A stretch of DNA of 64,000 bases, taken from the NCBI RefSeq assembly GCF_047276495.1, contig NZ_CP178543.1, positions 7,440,001 to 7,504,000 on the forward strand, in the 5' to 3' direction. Shown in pieces: positions 19,918 through 28,788 of the stretch. The stretch's first letter is position 1. The number at the start of each line of letters is the position of its first letter. The DNA is from Capilliphycus salinus (lineage in GTDB: Bacteria > Cyanobacteriota > Cyanobacteriia > Cyanobacteriales > Microcoleaceae). A model generated the notes under the pieces. The model was not told the origin of the DNA and did not search any database. It was given only the letters and a program-made list of their open reading frames with translations. The translations under genes were made by a program, and so were the position numbers.

Positions 19918-21858
19918 ATGGTTTTAAATTTAGATTGCAGTGAGCAACAAGGTCAATATCGCTACAACCCGGACAGTTTGAAGACGGGCGGGCCGGCACG
20001 CATATTTCCCCATGCCGGAGAAGATGGAGTTCTGCGTTATATTTTAACCGAACTCCGCCTGAATTTGACCAATAAGGGTCAGGTTTCCCAACCGTTCAGC
20101 ATGATTTTAGAACAGTTAGAAAAAAGCTTGGCAGCACTTGAAGAAGGTTGGTCTACATTAACGACTTTTCTGGCAGATGTAGAGTTTTTACACGATGGAT
20201 TGTTGAATTTTAATCTACCACCTAACGAACAGTTTAATAGTGATTTTATTAAACTCCGTAAGGAAATGGCAGAAGCGTTGAGGGCTGCTATTAACGCCGC
20301 AGAAGAAGTTCAGCGAGAAAATTCCTCATCTCAGCTTTCGCCGACAGAACAGGCCAAACGTCAAAGACAGAAGTTCTACGAAGTGCTGGAAAAGAAAGGA
20401 CGCTCCCGCCCCCAAGTTAGCCTCATTCACGAACGAGAAGGGGGGTTAAGCGATCGCGAATTTGTCCGTCAGCGCTTGGCCGGACCGAACCCGATGATCT
20501 TGCGTCGCCTGCAACAACCCGAGAAAACAGTCCTAGAAAGTTGGGCATCATCCCCATCCTATCAATTGGCTAATGGGGAATCGGTGGATTTGGTGAATGC
20601 GGCATCAGCCAATCGCCTGTTTATCGCCGATTATCCCCTTTTAGACAGACTGACGGCGGCAGATTTGCAAGTTGATCGGTATATTCCCAATCCCAAAGCA
20701 TTATTTTACAATACCGGGCGGAAACTGGAACCAATTTTGATTCAGTTGGAACCGGGCGGCAAAATCTTTACCCCCGCAACTTCGGCAGATGCCGATGAAT
20801 GGATGCGGGCCAAACTCTATTTTCAGGTGGCAGATATTACCCACCACGAACTGATCGATCACCTCTGTTACACCCACCTGGCGATGGAAGCCTTTACCAT
20901 TGCCACCTCCCGACAACTCCCATCCAACCACCCCTTCTATCGCCTGATCAAGCCCCACTTTCGGTTTTTATTGGCGATCAATACTCGGGGCAATGGTATT
21001 CTTTTGGGCGAGGGTGCGGCGATTGATGATCTCATGGCGCCGACGAGACAAGTATCGTTAGATCTGATCAACAAAGCTTATCGTCAGCGGCCCTTCTCAG
21101 ATTATGCCCTCCCCAAGGATATTAACAACCGGGAGATGAGTTCGGAGTTTCTGGCTGAGTTTCCCTATCGCGACGACGCCCTACTGTTGTGGAATGCCAT
21201 CGCCAAATATGTCAGTGCTTACTTACAGCGATACTACTCCAATGACCAAGCGGTTCAGAAAGACCGTTACCTGCAAGCGTGGGCGGCGGAGTTGGGCGCC
21301 CCGTTAAGCACTCGTCAAAGAGCGGAATTTCCTGAACAACCCGGCTGGTTGCCCTCGGAAGTGGCGGCGATGGTGGGTTTAGAAATAGAGTCCCTGCCGG
21401 AGTTTCCCCGGGTTCCCGGCTTTTCGGCTCAAATTACCACACTGCAACAGTTGATCGACATTGCCACCCAAATTATCTTTACCTCCGGCCCCCAACACGC
21501 CGCAGTGAACTTCAATCAGTTTGACTACGCCGGCTATGTACCCAATTTTCCTTTTGCCGCCCACGCCCGACCCGATATTAAGGCTTCTATTGAGGAGATG
21601 CTACCCTCTCCAGAAAAGGATTTAGAGCAGATGAAGATTACTTTTGCTCTGAGTGGAATATTTTTTGGAGAACTGGGCCGTTCCGATTTAATGGGATTTG
21701 TCGAAGACGGCGATCGCAAAATTCTTGCTAATTTCCAGGCCGAACTGTTGGAAATAGAGAAAGAAATTAAAACTCGAAATCAGCGGCGTCTTTCCGACGA
21801 CGGCGTAGAATATCCTTACCTGCTTCCTTCCCAAATTCCCAATAGTATCAACATTTAG
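19918..21858 (+). CDS. Lipoxygenase
   Basis: Non-haem iron dioxygenase that makes fatty-acid hydroperoxides from polyunsaturated fatty acids. All five iron ligands are visible: the exact spacing H-x4-H-x4-H-x17-H-x8-H beginning HELIDHLCYTHL (about residues 305-345) supplies two His. The later QHAAVNF supplies the third His and Asn four residues on, and the C-terminal Ile (NSINI) is the fifth. A length of about 646 residues fits the catalytic domain plus a short N-terminal part, without a PLAT domain or catalase-like fusion. The ATG at 19918 is used; TTG at 19906 is an alternative. It is convergent with the catalase-related gene 83 bp away. Regiospecificity cannot be read from the sequence. 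Confidence 0.93.
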   Translation: MVLNLDCSEQQGQYRYNPDSLKTGGPARIFPHAGEDGVLRYILTELRLNLTNKGQVSQPFSMILEQLEKSLAALEEGWSTLTTFLADVEFLHDGLLNFNLPPNEQFNSDFIKLRKEMAEALRAAINAAEEVQRENSSSQLSPTEQAKRQRQKFYEVLEKKGRSRPQVSLIHEREGGLSDREFVRQRLAGPNPMILRRLQQPEKTVLESWASSPSYQLANGESVDLVNAASANRLFIADYPLLDRLTAADLQVDRYIPNPKALFYNTGRKLEPILIQLEPGGKIFTPATSADADEWMRAKLYFQVADITHHELIDHLCYTHLAMEAFTIATSRQLPSNHPFYRLIKPHFRFLLAINTRGNGILLGEGAAIDDLMAPTRQVSLDLINKAYRQRPFSDYALPKDINNREMSSEFLAEFPYRDDALLLWNAIAKYVSAYLQRYYSNDQAVQKDRYLQAWAAELGAPLSTRQRAEFPEQPGWLPSEVAAMVGLEIESLPEFPRVPGFSAQITTLQQLIDIATQIIFTSGPQHAAVNFNQFDYAGYVPNFPFAAHARPDIKASIEEMLPSPEKDLEQMKITFALSGIFFGELGRSDLMGFVEDGDRKILANFQAELLEIEKEIKTRNQRRLSDDGVEYPYLLPSQIPNSINI

Positions 21859-21896
21859 CGATCGCCAAGGATTTATCAAACAGTTTGAGTTTGTAG

Positions 21897-21941
21897 TTGT
21901 GCTAGCCGAACACCAATTTTAAAGTACCCGGCCTAGCACAA
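21897..21941. terminator. Hairpin between convergent lipoxygenase and haem-protein genes
   Basis: TTGTGCTAGCC (21897-21907) pairs with GGCCTAGCACAA (21930-21941) with one bulge. It lies between the two convergent stop codons and directly abuts the leftward gene's stop, so it may terminate from both sides. No long T-run follows, so strength is uncertain. Confidence 0.5.
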
Positions 21942-22982
21942 TTACTGAGGAAAAGTTTCTTGACCGTTGGGTTCTTGGGGAGAGACTTGATTGAGTTCGC
22001 GCCGTCGATCAGATATCGTTTTATAGACTAAATTTCGAGCGCGGTTCGCTCCTCCCAAAGGTTGATGAGCCTCCAAACTGTGCCAGGGATTGTAAGAAAG
22101 ATGTTCGCAGAATTCCATCTGTTCATCGGAGTCAAAAGTCTGGGGTGGAATTTTAATGGTAGCCACTTTAATAAAAGGCGAATCCCACTCAATAGTCGGA
22201 TCTTCGATGGGCATTTTCACCGGATCGGTTTGCAACTGTACCAAAAAATCAAAGCGAACTTCTTGGGTTTTCAAATGTTCAACCATCGCCTCTCGAAGGT
22301 AGTTTTCAGACTCGGGAATCGTTGGATTTTCGGGGGCGGGAGAAGTGGGTTTTGCAGAATATTTCATCGCCTGGGAACCCAACTTATAGGGCGTTGTACT
22401 CCAATATTGAACGAGAAGCGGATTGACTATTTTATTACTTTGAATCGCCCGGATAATTTTAAATTCCGTAAGCCGCCATTTAAAAGGATTTAGACTCGGA
22501 AAGAAAAACTTCAACGGTGCTTTCCCCGGAGATTGTTTGATCACATTAAAGAAATCCACATAGTCAGGGATATTGCGAATAAAAAACACCGGATGATTGA
22601 TCATCAAAAAGTCTTGGGTGTGCTTTTCATCATCCAACAACTTTTTCCCTTCCACGCCCATCAGTTTAACCGTCATTCCCCGACCATCGCCTTTGGTATC
22701 GGGCTGTTCGGCATTCCCGGAAGCGTTAGAAAAACGAATCCAAGCCGGGAAAGTCGCGGGTTCTTTAAAAACACCAACCCTGAGATTTTCCGGTAAGTTA
22801 GACTCAACAATAAATTCCGCTTTCACACAACCGTGATGCTTGGCGTGTTGTCCCCGCCGAACCGGTTCTTGATCGGTTTTCAGACCCGCTTCTATAATAG
22901 CAGTCATGTTTGCGATCGCTTCTGCTTCACCAGGGGCGGGATATTCTTGGCCAATTTCTAAAGGTTTTGCTGAACTCGGCAT
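21942..22982 (-). CDS. Catalase-related haem protein (allene oxide synthase-like)
   Basis: A 346-residue catalase-fold protein, shorter than true catalases. Visible are the distal-His segment (R-x-QHAKHHGCVKAEF, about residues 43-57), IRFSNASG (about 84), RGMTVKLMG (about 102), and near the C-terminus RARNLVYKTISDRR, where the Tyr is the expected axial haem ligand. Mini-catalases of this type in corals and cyanobacteria convert lipoxygenase hydroperoxides to allene oxides or related products, often as a fusion with the lipoxygenase. Here it is a separate gene facing the lipoxygenase. A simple peroxide-degrading role cannot be excluded. Confidence 0.85.
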   Translation of the reverse strand: MPSSAKPLEIGQEYPAPGEAEAIANMTAIIEAGLKTDQEPVRRGQHAKHHGCVKAEFIVESNLPENLRVGVFKEPATFPAWIRFSNASGNAEQPDTKGDGRGMTVKLMGVEGKKLLDDEKHTQDFLMINHPVFFIRNIPDYVDFFNVIKQSPGKAPLKFFFPSLNPFKWRLTEFKIIRAIQSNKIVNPLLVQYWSTTPYKLGSQAMKYSAKPTSPAPENPTIPESENYLREAMVEHLKTQEVRFDFLVQLQTDPVKMPIEDPTIEWDSPFIKVATIKIPPQTFDSDEQMEFCEHLSYNPWHSLEAHQPLGGANRARNLVYKTISDRRRELNQVSPQEPNGQETFPQ

Positions 22983-23104
22983 AAATTCCTCCGAATCAAT
23001 TGAAGTTTAGGCGGATTATCTTTGCTATCATTGCAACGACAGCAACCGCCTCCTATTCATCCTTTACGCTTCAATAACGGCGATCCAGTTAAAAACTCCC
23101 TAAA

Positions 23105-23200
23105 TTCACGGCGATCGCATTACAGTAGATTTATTTTACCGATATTTGGGCAACAGTTCACCCAATAAAGTTAAAAAATCCTAAATTTCCCCGTAGGGGC
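23105..23200. repeat. Dispersed repeat family R1, copy 2 (shorter)
   Basis: Shares TTCACGGCGATCGCAT, TTTTACCGATATTTGGG, ACAGTT and AATAAAGTTAAAAA with copies 1 and 3, then diverges into CCCCGTAGGGGCG without the GGGCGCAT hairpin. It lies between the haem-protein start and the HNH gene. Confidence 0.8.
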
Positions 23201-23264
23201 GTTCTTGCTGACGTTCTCTCTTGGGTGTTATTTTATAAAGTAAAAAAAGTATTATAGGGCTGTT

Positions 23265-23717
23265 TTATGCTGGAGAGGGATTCATTCTTTTTCGAGCGCC
23301 GGCTGTTGGATATCGACCTTCATTGATTAACAATTGTCGTTCTAAAATGCGGTCTGCTTCATTAAATCCCAAAATTCTCGCTGTGACTTCTCCTATCGGT
23401 GTTATTGGTTCAATTCTTGCCCCCTGAAGTTGAAAATGATTGTTCCATCTATCAGTTCTTGGATTAAAAAATATCACCAATTCACCGGTTTGCCGAGAAA
23501 TAGAACCCAGGTCGCTTCCTTTATTCCGATTGCAATATACACAAGCAAATGCAAGATTATTCGCTTCTGTTGCCCCTCCATGCTTAATGCTAATGATATG
23601 GTCAACTTGACATCCTAAAAACGTATCGCCTTCAGAAATTAGGCAATATTCACACAATAAATCTGCACGATTCGCTATTTTGTCCCGAAGTTTATCACTA
23701 ATATAGGGGCGCGACAT
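23265..23717 (-). CDS. HNH endonuclease
   Basis: A 150-residue HNH/ββα-metal nuclease. It shows a zinc-binding CEYC near residue 23, the first His in VDHIISIKHGG (about residues 39-49), and CVYCNRNKGSDLG (about 58-70) supplying the second Cys pair, Asn and Lys. A C-terminal region (residues 75-140) carries FNPRTDRWNNHF and ILGFNEADRILERQLL, typical of cyanobacterial stand-alone HNH proteins. It lies 17 bp downstream of a small gene on the same strand, a recurrent partner. DNA nicking or cleavage is inferred from the motif; the biological target is unknown. Confidence 0.87.
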   Translation of the reverse strand: MSRPYISDKLRDKIANRADLLCEYCLISEGDTFLGCQVDHIISIKHGGATEANNLAFACVYCNRNKGSDLGSISRQTGELVIFFNPRTDRWNNHFQLQGARIEPITPIGEVTARILGFNEADRILERQLLINEGRYPTAGARKRMNPSPA

Positions 23718-23734
23718 TTCTCAAATTGCTATTA

Positions 23735-23986
23735 CTATTGATTAATATATTGGTACGCTTTTGCTTTGATTAACCGCATTAAATGTTCCAACTGCAAAAA
23801 TCGATCTAATTCCGACTTTTCTTCTATCGATAATCCCGTCGTTTTTTCTCGTTCAATTAAGTCTACAACCCTTTCTTTAACTGCTTGTGAAGCTTGAAAG
23901 GATATGATTTGTTGAGGTGTTGCTCCCGATGCGATCAAATCGATCATTTCTTCAGAAGCGTCAGAAATTGCGATCGGCTTACTCAT
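23735..23986 (-). CDS. Small protein paired with the HNH nuclease
   Basis: 83 residues, mostly helical, acidic/basic mixed (MSKPIAISDASEEMIDLIASG, then VVDLIEREKTTGLSIEEKSELDRFLQLEHLMRLIKAKA). No Cys, signal or membrane segment. I do not recognise a named family with certainty; the EKSELDRFLQLEHLMRLIKA segment resembles small cyanobacterial proteins encoded beside toxins or HNH nucleases. The 17-bp spacing suggests co-transcription with the nuclease, so it may be its antitoxin-like or regulatory partner (inference). Confidence 0.65.
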   Translation of the reverse strand: MSKPIAISDASEEMIDLIASGATPQQIISFQASQAVKERVVDLIEREKTTGLSIEEKSELDRFLQLEHLMRLIKAKAYQYINQ

Positions 23987-24017
23987 AGTCAGATCTGAAA
24001 TAATCTGGAAAAATTAA

Positions 24018-24104
24018 TTATAACATTGGTTGTTGAGTTGCGCCTGCTAACTCGGCTTCGGTCAGGGCTTCTAATTCGTTGAAATTGAAGTTTGAACCAA
24101 TCAT
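24018..24104 (-). CDS. Possible 28-residue leader-like peptide
   Basis: ATG at 24104 opens MIGSNFNFNELEALTEAELAGA... and stops at 24018, 31 bp upstream of the 83-residue gene on the same strand. The acidic amphipathic stretch ELEALTEAELAGA resembles leader segments of small secreted peptides that end in a double-small-residue site. No modifying enzyme or exporter lies nearby. It could also be a decayed fragment or chance. Confidence 0.3.
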   Translation of the reverse strand: MIGSNFNFNELEALTEAELAGATQQPML

Positions 24105-24111
24105 AAACTCT

Positions 24112-24264
24112 ATGCGATCGCATTACAGCAGATTGATTTTACCGATATTTGGGGAACAGTTGACTCAATAAAATTAAAAAATCCCAAATTTACCGTCTGG
24201 GCGCATTGCCATGCGCCCCTACTTTGTGGCTTGAAAATATAAAATAAATGGGATTAGGATAATG
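24112..24264. repeat. Dispersed repeat family R1, copy 3
   Basis: Begins at GCGATCGCATTACAGCAGAT and runs through TTTTACCGATATTTGGG, AATAAAATTAAAAAATCCC, the hairpin GGGCGCATTGCCATGCGCCC and GGGATTAGGATAATG. It is near-identical in layout to copy 1 upstream of purL and in the same orientation. Confidence 0.85.
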
Positions 24265-24366
24265 TATCTTTGTAGCCCAAAAAACTCATTGTTAAAATAC
24301 AAAAAATTAAAAGAACTTATCGGAATTTGGCAAAATGATTTAGAACTTGACGAAATCTTCGCGTAA
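24262..24366 (+). pseudogene. Possible gene fragment
   Basis: ATG 24262 to TAA 24366 encodes 34 residues ending LIGIWQNDLELDEIFA. After the stop the same frame continues INHQRYSDY, so the stop looks like an interruption of a longer helical sequence. No family assigned; it may be a relic of a small toxin-antitoxin-type gene. Weak evidence. Confidence 0.25.
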
Positions 24367-24394
24367 ATCAATCATCAGCGTTACTCGGATTACA

Positions 24395-24420
24395 ACAAAA
24401 ATAGGGGCAAAAAGCCCCCA
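24395..24420 (-). terminator. Intrinsic terminator of ndhH
   Basis: On the minus strand GGGGGCTTTTTGCCCC is followed by TATTTTTG, 27 bp after the ndhH stop codon. It is a compact stem with a U-rich tail. Confidence 0.75.
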
Positions 24421-24446
24421 TCTGGTCAATGAAAAAACTCGATAAC

Positions 24447-25631
24447 TTACCGATCTACCGAACCCATAATGATATCGATACTTCCCAAAATCGCAACGAT
24501 ATCAGCCACTTTTGTACCTTTTACGATGTCGGGGAAAATTTGTAAATTGCAGAAATCAGCCGCCCGAATTTTGAAGCGCCAGGGGAAAACATTATCATCG
24601 CCAACGATATAAATTCCCAGTTCACCTTTACCGCTTTCAACGCGAACATAATGTTCACCGGAGGGAATCTTAAACGTGGGGGCAATTTTCTTCCCAATAA
24701 ACTGATACTCAAAATCGTTCCATTCCGACTTCGGCCCTTCCATCATCCGTTTCGCTTCCAGGTTCTCGTAGGGGCCGCCAGGGAGTCCATCTAGGGCTTG
24801 ATAAAGAATTTTAACCGATTCGCGCATTTCCCGAATTCGGACCAAATACCGGGCCATACAGTCGCCTGCGGTTTCCCAATGAACCTCCCAGTCAAAATCA
24901 TCGTAACATTCGTAATGGTCAACCTTCCGCAAATCCCACTTAACGCCGGACGCCCGCAACATCGGACCGGATAAACCCCAATTGAGGGCCTGTTCGCGAG
25001 TAATGGTCCCCAACCCTTCAATCCGACGCCGGAAAATGGGATTATTGGTAATTAGACGTTCGTACTCATCAACTTTTGGGATAAAATAATCGCAAAAATC
25101 CCGACATTTATCCACCCAACCATAGGGTAAGTCAGCCGCAACGCCACCGATGCGGAAATAGTTGTTATTAACTAACCGATAACCGGTTGCAGCTTCCCAG
25201 AGGTCGTAAATCATTTCCCGTTCGCGGAAAATGTAGAAAAAGGGTGTTTGGGCGCCAACATCGGCGAGGAACGGGCCAAGCCATAGCAGGTGGTTGGCGA
25301 TGCGGTTCAACTCCAACATGATGACGCGAATATAACTCGCCCGTTTGGGAACTTCAATATCGGCGAGTTTCTCGGGTGCGTTGACGACAACCGCTTCGTT
25401 GAACATTCCCGCCGCGTAGTCCCAACGGCTAACGTAGGGAACATACATAATATTGGTGCGGCTTTCGGCGATTTTTTCCATTCCCCGATGCAAATAGCCG
25501 ATAACGGGTTCGCAGTCTACCACGTCTTCCCCGTCGAGGGTAACAATTAACCGCAGTACCCCGTGCATTGAGGGGTGGTGTGGCCCCATATTGATGACCA
25601 TCGGTTCGGTGCGGGTTTCTATTCGACTCAT
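24447..25631 (-). CDS. ndhH: NAD(P)H-quinone oxidoreductase subunit H (49-kDa type)
   Basis: Peripheral-arm NDH-1 subunit that forms the quinone-binding pocket with NdhK and NdhA. 394 residues, the normal length. Conserved features are MGPHHPSMHGVLRL (about residues 15-28, quinone-site His), the EPVIGYLHRGMEKIAE segment, and the C-terminal DIVAILGSIDIIMGSVDR. The ATG at 25631 has GAGAGG about a dozen bases upstream. It is monocistronic here, as is common for ndhH in cyanobacteria, and ends in its own terminator. Confidence 0.97.
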   Translation of the reverse strand: MSRIETRTEPMVINMGPHHPSMHGVLRLIVTLDGEDVVDCEPVIGYLHRGMEKIAESRTNIMYVPYVSRWDYAAGMFNEAVVVNAPEKLADIEVPKRASYIRVIMLELNRIANHLLWLGPFLADVGAQTPFFYIFREREMIYDLWEAATGYRLVNNNYFRIGGVAADLPYGWVDKCRDFCDYFIPKVDEYERLITNNPIFRRRIEGLGTITREQALNWGLSGPMLRASGVKWDLRKVDHYECYDDFDWEVHWETAGDCMARYLVRIREMRESVKILYQALDGLPGGPYENLEAKRMMEGPKSEWNDFEYQFIGKKIAPTFKIPSGEHYVRVESGKGELGIYIVGDDNVFPWRFKIRAADFCNLQIFPDIVKGTKVADIVAILGSIDIIMGSVDR

Positions 25632-25781
25632 CGGTGTTTGCCTCTCAAGTTCAATGTTTCTGGTATTGTAAAAGTAAGCAATACAACAAATGTATAGCGT
25701 TTGTTGATTTTGGTTTTGTCTTCCTTGTCATTATAAGGACTTTTTACAGTTCACAGTCACCAGTTAACACCTGACCAGTGA

Positions 25782-26043
25782 TGTAGGGGCGGGCCTCGGC
25801 GCTCAATCTCTGTCTTCCCAGAAACAATCGATATAAACGCCCCGGTGTTCAGGTAGGGGCGGGTTCTCAATCAAGCTAGAATTCTAACCAATAACATTAA
25901 TAAACCCGCCCTTTCCCATTTCTCAGGGTTGGGGTGGGCTAGGGTAAAATATAGGTTTCCACAGTCACCCGTTTCGGGGTTCAAGGCGGGTTTAGATCGG
26001 TAATTGATGAGAGAGATACATCTTGACAGAACCCGCCCCCTAC
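25782..26043. repeat. Palindromic repeat cluster upstream of rsmH
   Basis: The 444-bp gap between ndhH and rsmH holds three units of the GC-rich palindrome: about 25782-25842 (degenerate right arm), 25853-25915 and 25983-26043. Each has GGGGCGGGTT-type and AACCCGCCC-type arms with a 35-45 bp AT-rich middle. Nothing else recognisable is present. Confidence 0.78.
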
Positions 26044-26075
26044 ACCAATTTCCAACACCTAACTCCTAATTTTCT

Positions 26076-26981
26076 ATGCCCGAGTTGAATTTAACGGAAT
26101 TAACGGCTAATTTTGTTCATGTTCCCGTACTGAGTCGAGAATTAATTGCGGGGTTGTCTGTGGTGGCGGGGGGTCACTATTTGGATGCGACGGTTGGCGG
26201 TGGGGGTCACAGTCTTTTGATTTTACAGGCGGCGCCGGATGTGCGTTTGACGGCGATTGATCAAGATGAGGAGGCGATCGCCGTCGCCAAAGCTAGATTA
26301 ACAGAAATTGAACCGAGTTTTGCCGATCGCCTTGAATTTTGGCGGGGAAATTTTGCCGACTATCAACCCCAAAGCGTGGAGTTTGATGGAATTATCGCGG
26401 ATTTAGGCGTCAATTCCTATCAACTCGATACGCCAACCCGGGGATTTAGTTTTCGCCACAGCGCCCCGTTGGATATGCGAATGAATCAGCAACAATCGTT
26501 GAGCGCTGCTGATATTATTAATAGTTGGGATGAAGTGGAATTAGCCGATATCTTTTTTGATTACGGCGAAGAACGATTATCCCGTCGCATTGCTCGGCGC
26601 CTTGTCCAACGGCGTCCGTTTGAGACAACCACTCAACTGGCTGATGTCGTCGCCTCTTGTTACCCTCCTAAATCTCGTTATGGTCGCATTCATCCGGCGA
26701 CTCGGGTGTTTCAGGCCCTCAGAATTGCTGTTAACCAAGAATTAACAGCTTTGGAAACGTTTTTATCTCGTTCGCCCCAATGGTTAAAATTGGGGGGTAG
26801 AATTGGAGTGATTAGTTTTCACAGTTTAGAAGATCGGCGAGTTAAACAAAGTTTTAAAAGTGATTCGGGTTTGCAGGTGTTAACCAAAAAGCCCATTCAA
26901 GCGCAAGCCGACGAAATTGCTGATAATCCTCGCGCTCGATCTGCTAAACTCAGACTGGCCGAACGTATAACGATCGCATGA
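26076..26981 (+). CDS. rsmH: 16S rRNA m4C1402 methyltransferase
   Basis: Methylates N4 of C1402 in 16S rRNA using SAM. Conserved elements are HVPVLSRELIAGL at the N-terminus, the SAM site YLDATVGGGGHSLLIL (about residues 36-51), DGIIADLGVNSYQLD (about 110), GFSFRHSAPLDMRM (about 128), and IGVISFHSLEDRRVKQSF near residue 245. Length of 301 residues is normal. It is not in a division/cell-wall cluster here, unlike in many bacteria. Confidence 0.96.
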   Translation: MPELNLTELTANFVHVPVLSRELIAGLSVVAGGHYLDATVGGGGHSLLILQAAPDVRLTAIDQDEEAIAVAKARLTEIEPSFADRLEFWRGNFADYQPQSVEFDGIIADLGVNSYQLDTPTRGFSFRHSAPLDMRMNQQQSLSAADIINSWDEVELADIFFDYGEERLSRRIARRLVQRRPFETTTQLADVVASCYPPKSRYGRIHPATRVFQALRIAVNQELTALETFLSRSPQWLKLGGRIGVISFHSLEDRRVKQSFKSDSGLQVLTKKPIQAQADEIADNPRARSAKLRLAERITIA

Positions 26982-27096
26982 CTCACCCGTAAATTCTATT
27001 TGGATTGAGCAATATTAATCTTATTGATAAGCAAGTGTCTAGAAAACGGCAAAAGATGTACAGAGCTAATTCATTGATTTGGGAGTAACCAATCGC

Positions 27097-28788
27097 ATGA
27101 GTCGGGGAGAACAATCCAAGCTGAAACTAATGGTAGTTGATGACGAACCCGATAACTTGGATTTGTTGTACCGGACGTTTCGGCGTGAGTTTAGAGTTTA
27201 TAAAGCAGATAGCGCCCTGAAAGCTTTGGAAATTCTCCAGCAAGAGGGGGAGATGGCGATTATTATCTCAGATCAACGAATGCCGGAAATGAACGGTACC
27301 GAGTTTTTAAGTCAGACGGTTGAACGTTTTCCGGATACCATTCGGATTTTGTTAACGGGATATACGGATGTTGAAGATTTGGTCGAAGCGATCAACTCCG
27401 GTCAGGTGTTTAAGTATATCACCAAGCCTTGGGGTCCCGAAGCGCTCAAATCGGTGGTTCAGCAAGCCTCAGAAACCTATAAGTTCTCAAAACAACGTAC
27501 CCTTTCGCTACGTCGCGCCCTGCGTCGAGAGTCTCTTTACAATGATGTAATGAGCGCTCTGCGAGAGTCGCTGGACTATTCGAGTATGCTGCAAACGATT
27601 GTTCAAACCATCGGAGAAACGTTTCAGGCCAAAGCCTGTTACATTCGAGCGGTTGAGGATGGACATCTGGCGACCGAAGTGTTTTCCCATAAACCAACAG
27701 AGGTCGAGTGTCAAGAGTGGGTATCTGAGAGTGAGTCGTTAATGCAGGCGGTGATCGAAACTCGTGAAACTAAAATTTTGCAAACTCGTGATGAAAATGA
27801 TCTGATTCAGATTATTATTCCTCTGAGCTATCAGTTTAATCTGTTGGCGGTGTTGGCTTTGTGTCAGCATACAGATGCCGATGCTTGGTCGGATGATGAG
27901 ATTAAACTGTTGGAACTCGTCAGCGAACAGGCGGCTTTGGCGTTGTCTCAAGCGAGGTTGTATCAGCGGACTGTGCAACTAGCCGAACAGATGCGCTCGG
28001 AACTGGAAGTAGCCCGTCAAATTCAAGGGAATTTACTCCGACAAAGTTGGCCGGATTTACAAAGCGTTAAGGTGCAGGCCTGTTGTTATCCGGCGCGAGA
28101 AGTGGGAGGCGATTTTTTTGAGGTTTACGTTCATTCTCAGGGTGATGTTTGGGTGGCTTTAGGAGATGTGTCTGGTAAAGGGGTTCCTGCGGCTTTGTTT
28201 ATGGCGAGCGCCATGTCGGTGATTCGTCGTGAACTGTCTCAAGAAATCTCCCCGGACCCGGAACAGGTGATGCACAATCTTAATCGGATTTTGGCCGACG
28301 ATCTCATTAGCAATAATCATTTTATTACAATGGTTTTGGCTCGTTATACTCCCACGACTGGAGAGTTAATTTATGCGAATGCCGGACATATTTATCCGCT
28401 CGTTTGGTCTCAGAAAATGCTGCTCGAACAACAGAGCGATGCTGATTCGGCCATTGGGGTAGAACCCAATTTTCTCAAAGCCCGAGGTATTCCTTTGGGG
28501 ATTCTCCCGGCTTGGCGAGGTAAAATTGGAAATTTGAAACTGTCTGCTGGAGATGTGTTTCTACTCACCAGTGATGGGATTACAGAAGCGACGGTTGTTC
28601 AACCGGGTAGTGATGAAAGTCCAACCCGAACTATGCTTCATCAAGATGGATTATGGAAGTTGATCATGGAGCAAAAGGGATCTTTGAATTTGGAGGATTT
28701 ACTGGCATCTGTGCGGGAATCCAATTCGATTCAGGAAGATGACCAAACTATACTGGCGCTGGAGGTCTTATTCACCGATGAAAACTGA
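27097..28788 (+). CDS. Response regulator with GAF and PP2C (RsbU-like) phosphatase domains
   Basis: 563 residues: receiver domain 1-120 (acidic VVDDEP at 13-18, phospho-acceptor D59 in SDQRMPE, LLTGYTD and YITKPWG), a coiled linker, a GAF domain (about 160-295), and a SpoIIE/RsbU-type PP2C phosphatase from about 310. The latter has PAREVGGDFFEV, GDVSGKGVPAALFMASA and LLTSDGITEA. Such proteins dephosphorylate an anti-sigma-antagonist in partner-switching pathways. ATG 27097 has GGGAG upstream and starts the receiver; TTG 27079 is the alternative. Overlaps the next gene by 11 bp, indicating translational coupling. Confidence 0.9.
   Translation: MSRGEQSKLKLMVVDDEPDNLDLLYRTFRREFRVYKADSALKALEILQQEGEMAIIISDQRMPEMNGTEFLSQTVERFPDTIRILLTGYTDVEDLVEAINSGQVFKYITKPWGPEALKSVVQQASETYKFSKQRTLSLRRALRRESLYNDVMSALRESLDYSSMLQTIVQTIGETFQAKACYIRAVEDGHLATEVFSHKPTEVECQEWVSESESLMQAVIETRETKILQTRDENDLIQIIIPLSYQFNLLAVLALCQHTDADAWSDDEIKLLELVSEQAALALSQARLYQRTVQLAEQMRSELEVARQIQGNLLRQSWPDLQSVKVQACCYPAREVGGDFFEVYVHSQGDVWVALGDVSGKGVPAALFMASAMSVIRRELSQEISPDPEQVMHNLNRILADDLISNNHFITMVLARYTPTTGELIYANAGHIYPLVWSQKMLLEQQSDADSAIGVEPNFLKARGIPLGILPAWRGKIGNLKLSAGDVFLLTSDGITEATVVQPGSDESPTRTMLHQDGLWKLIMEQKGSLNLEDLLASVRESNSIQEDDQTILALEVLFTDEN

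Noticed and set aside
23265..23717. Homing endonuclease of an intron
   Set aside because: No split host gene or intron structure surrounds it; it is a free-standing HNH gene with a small partner.
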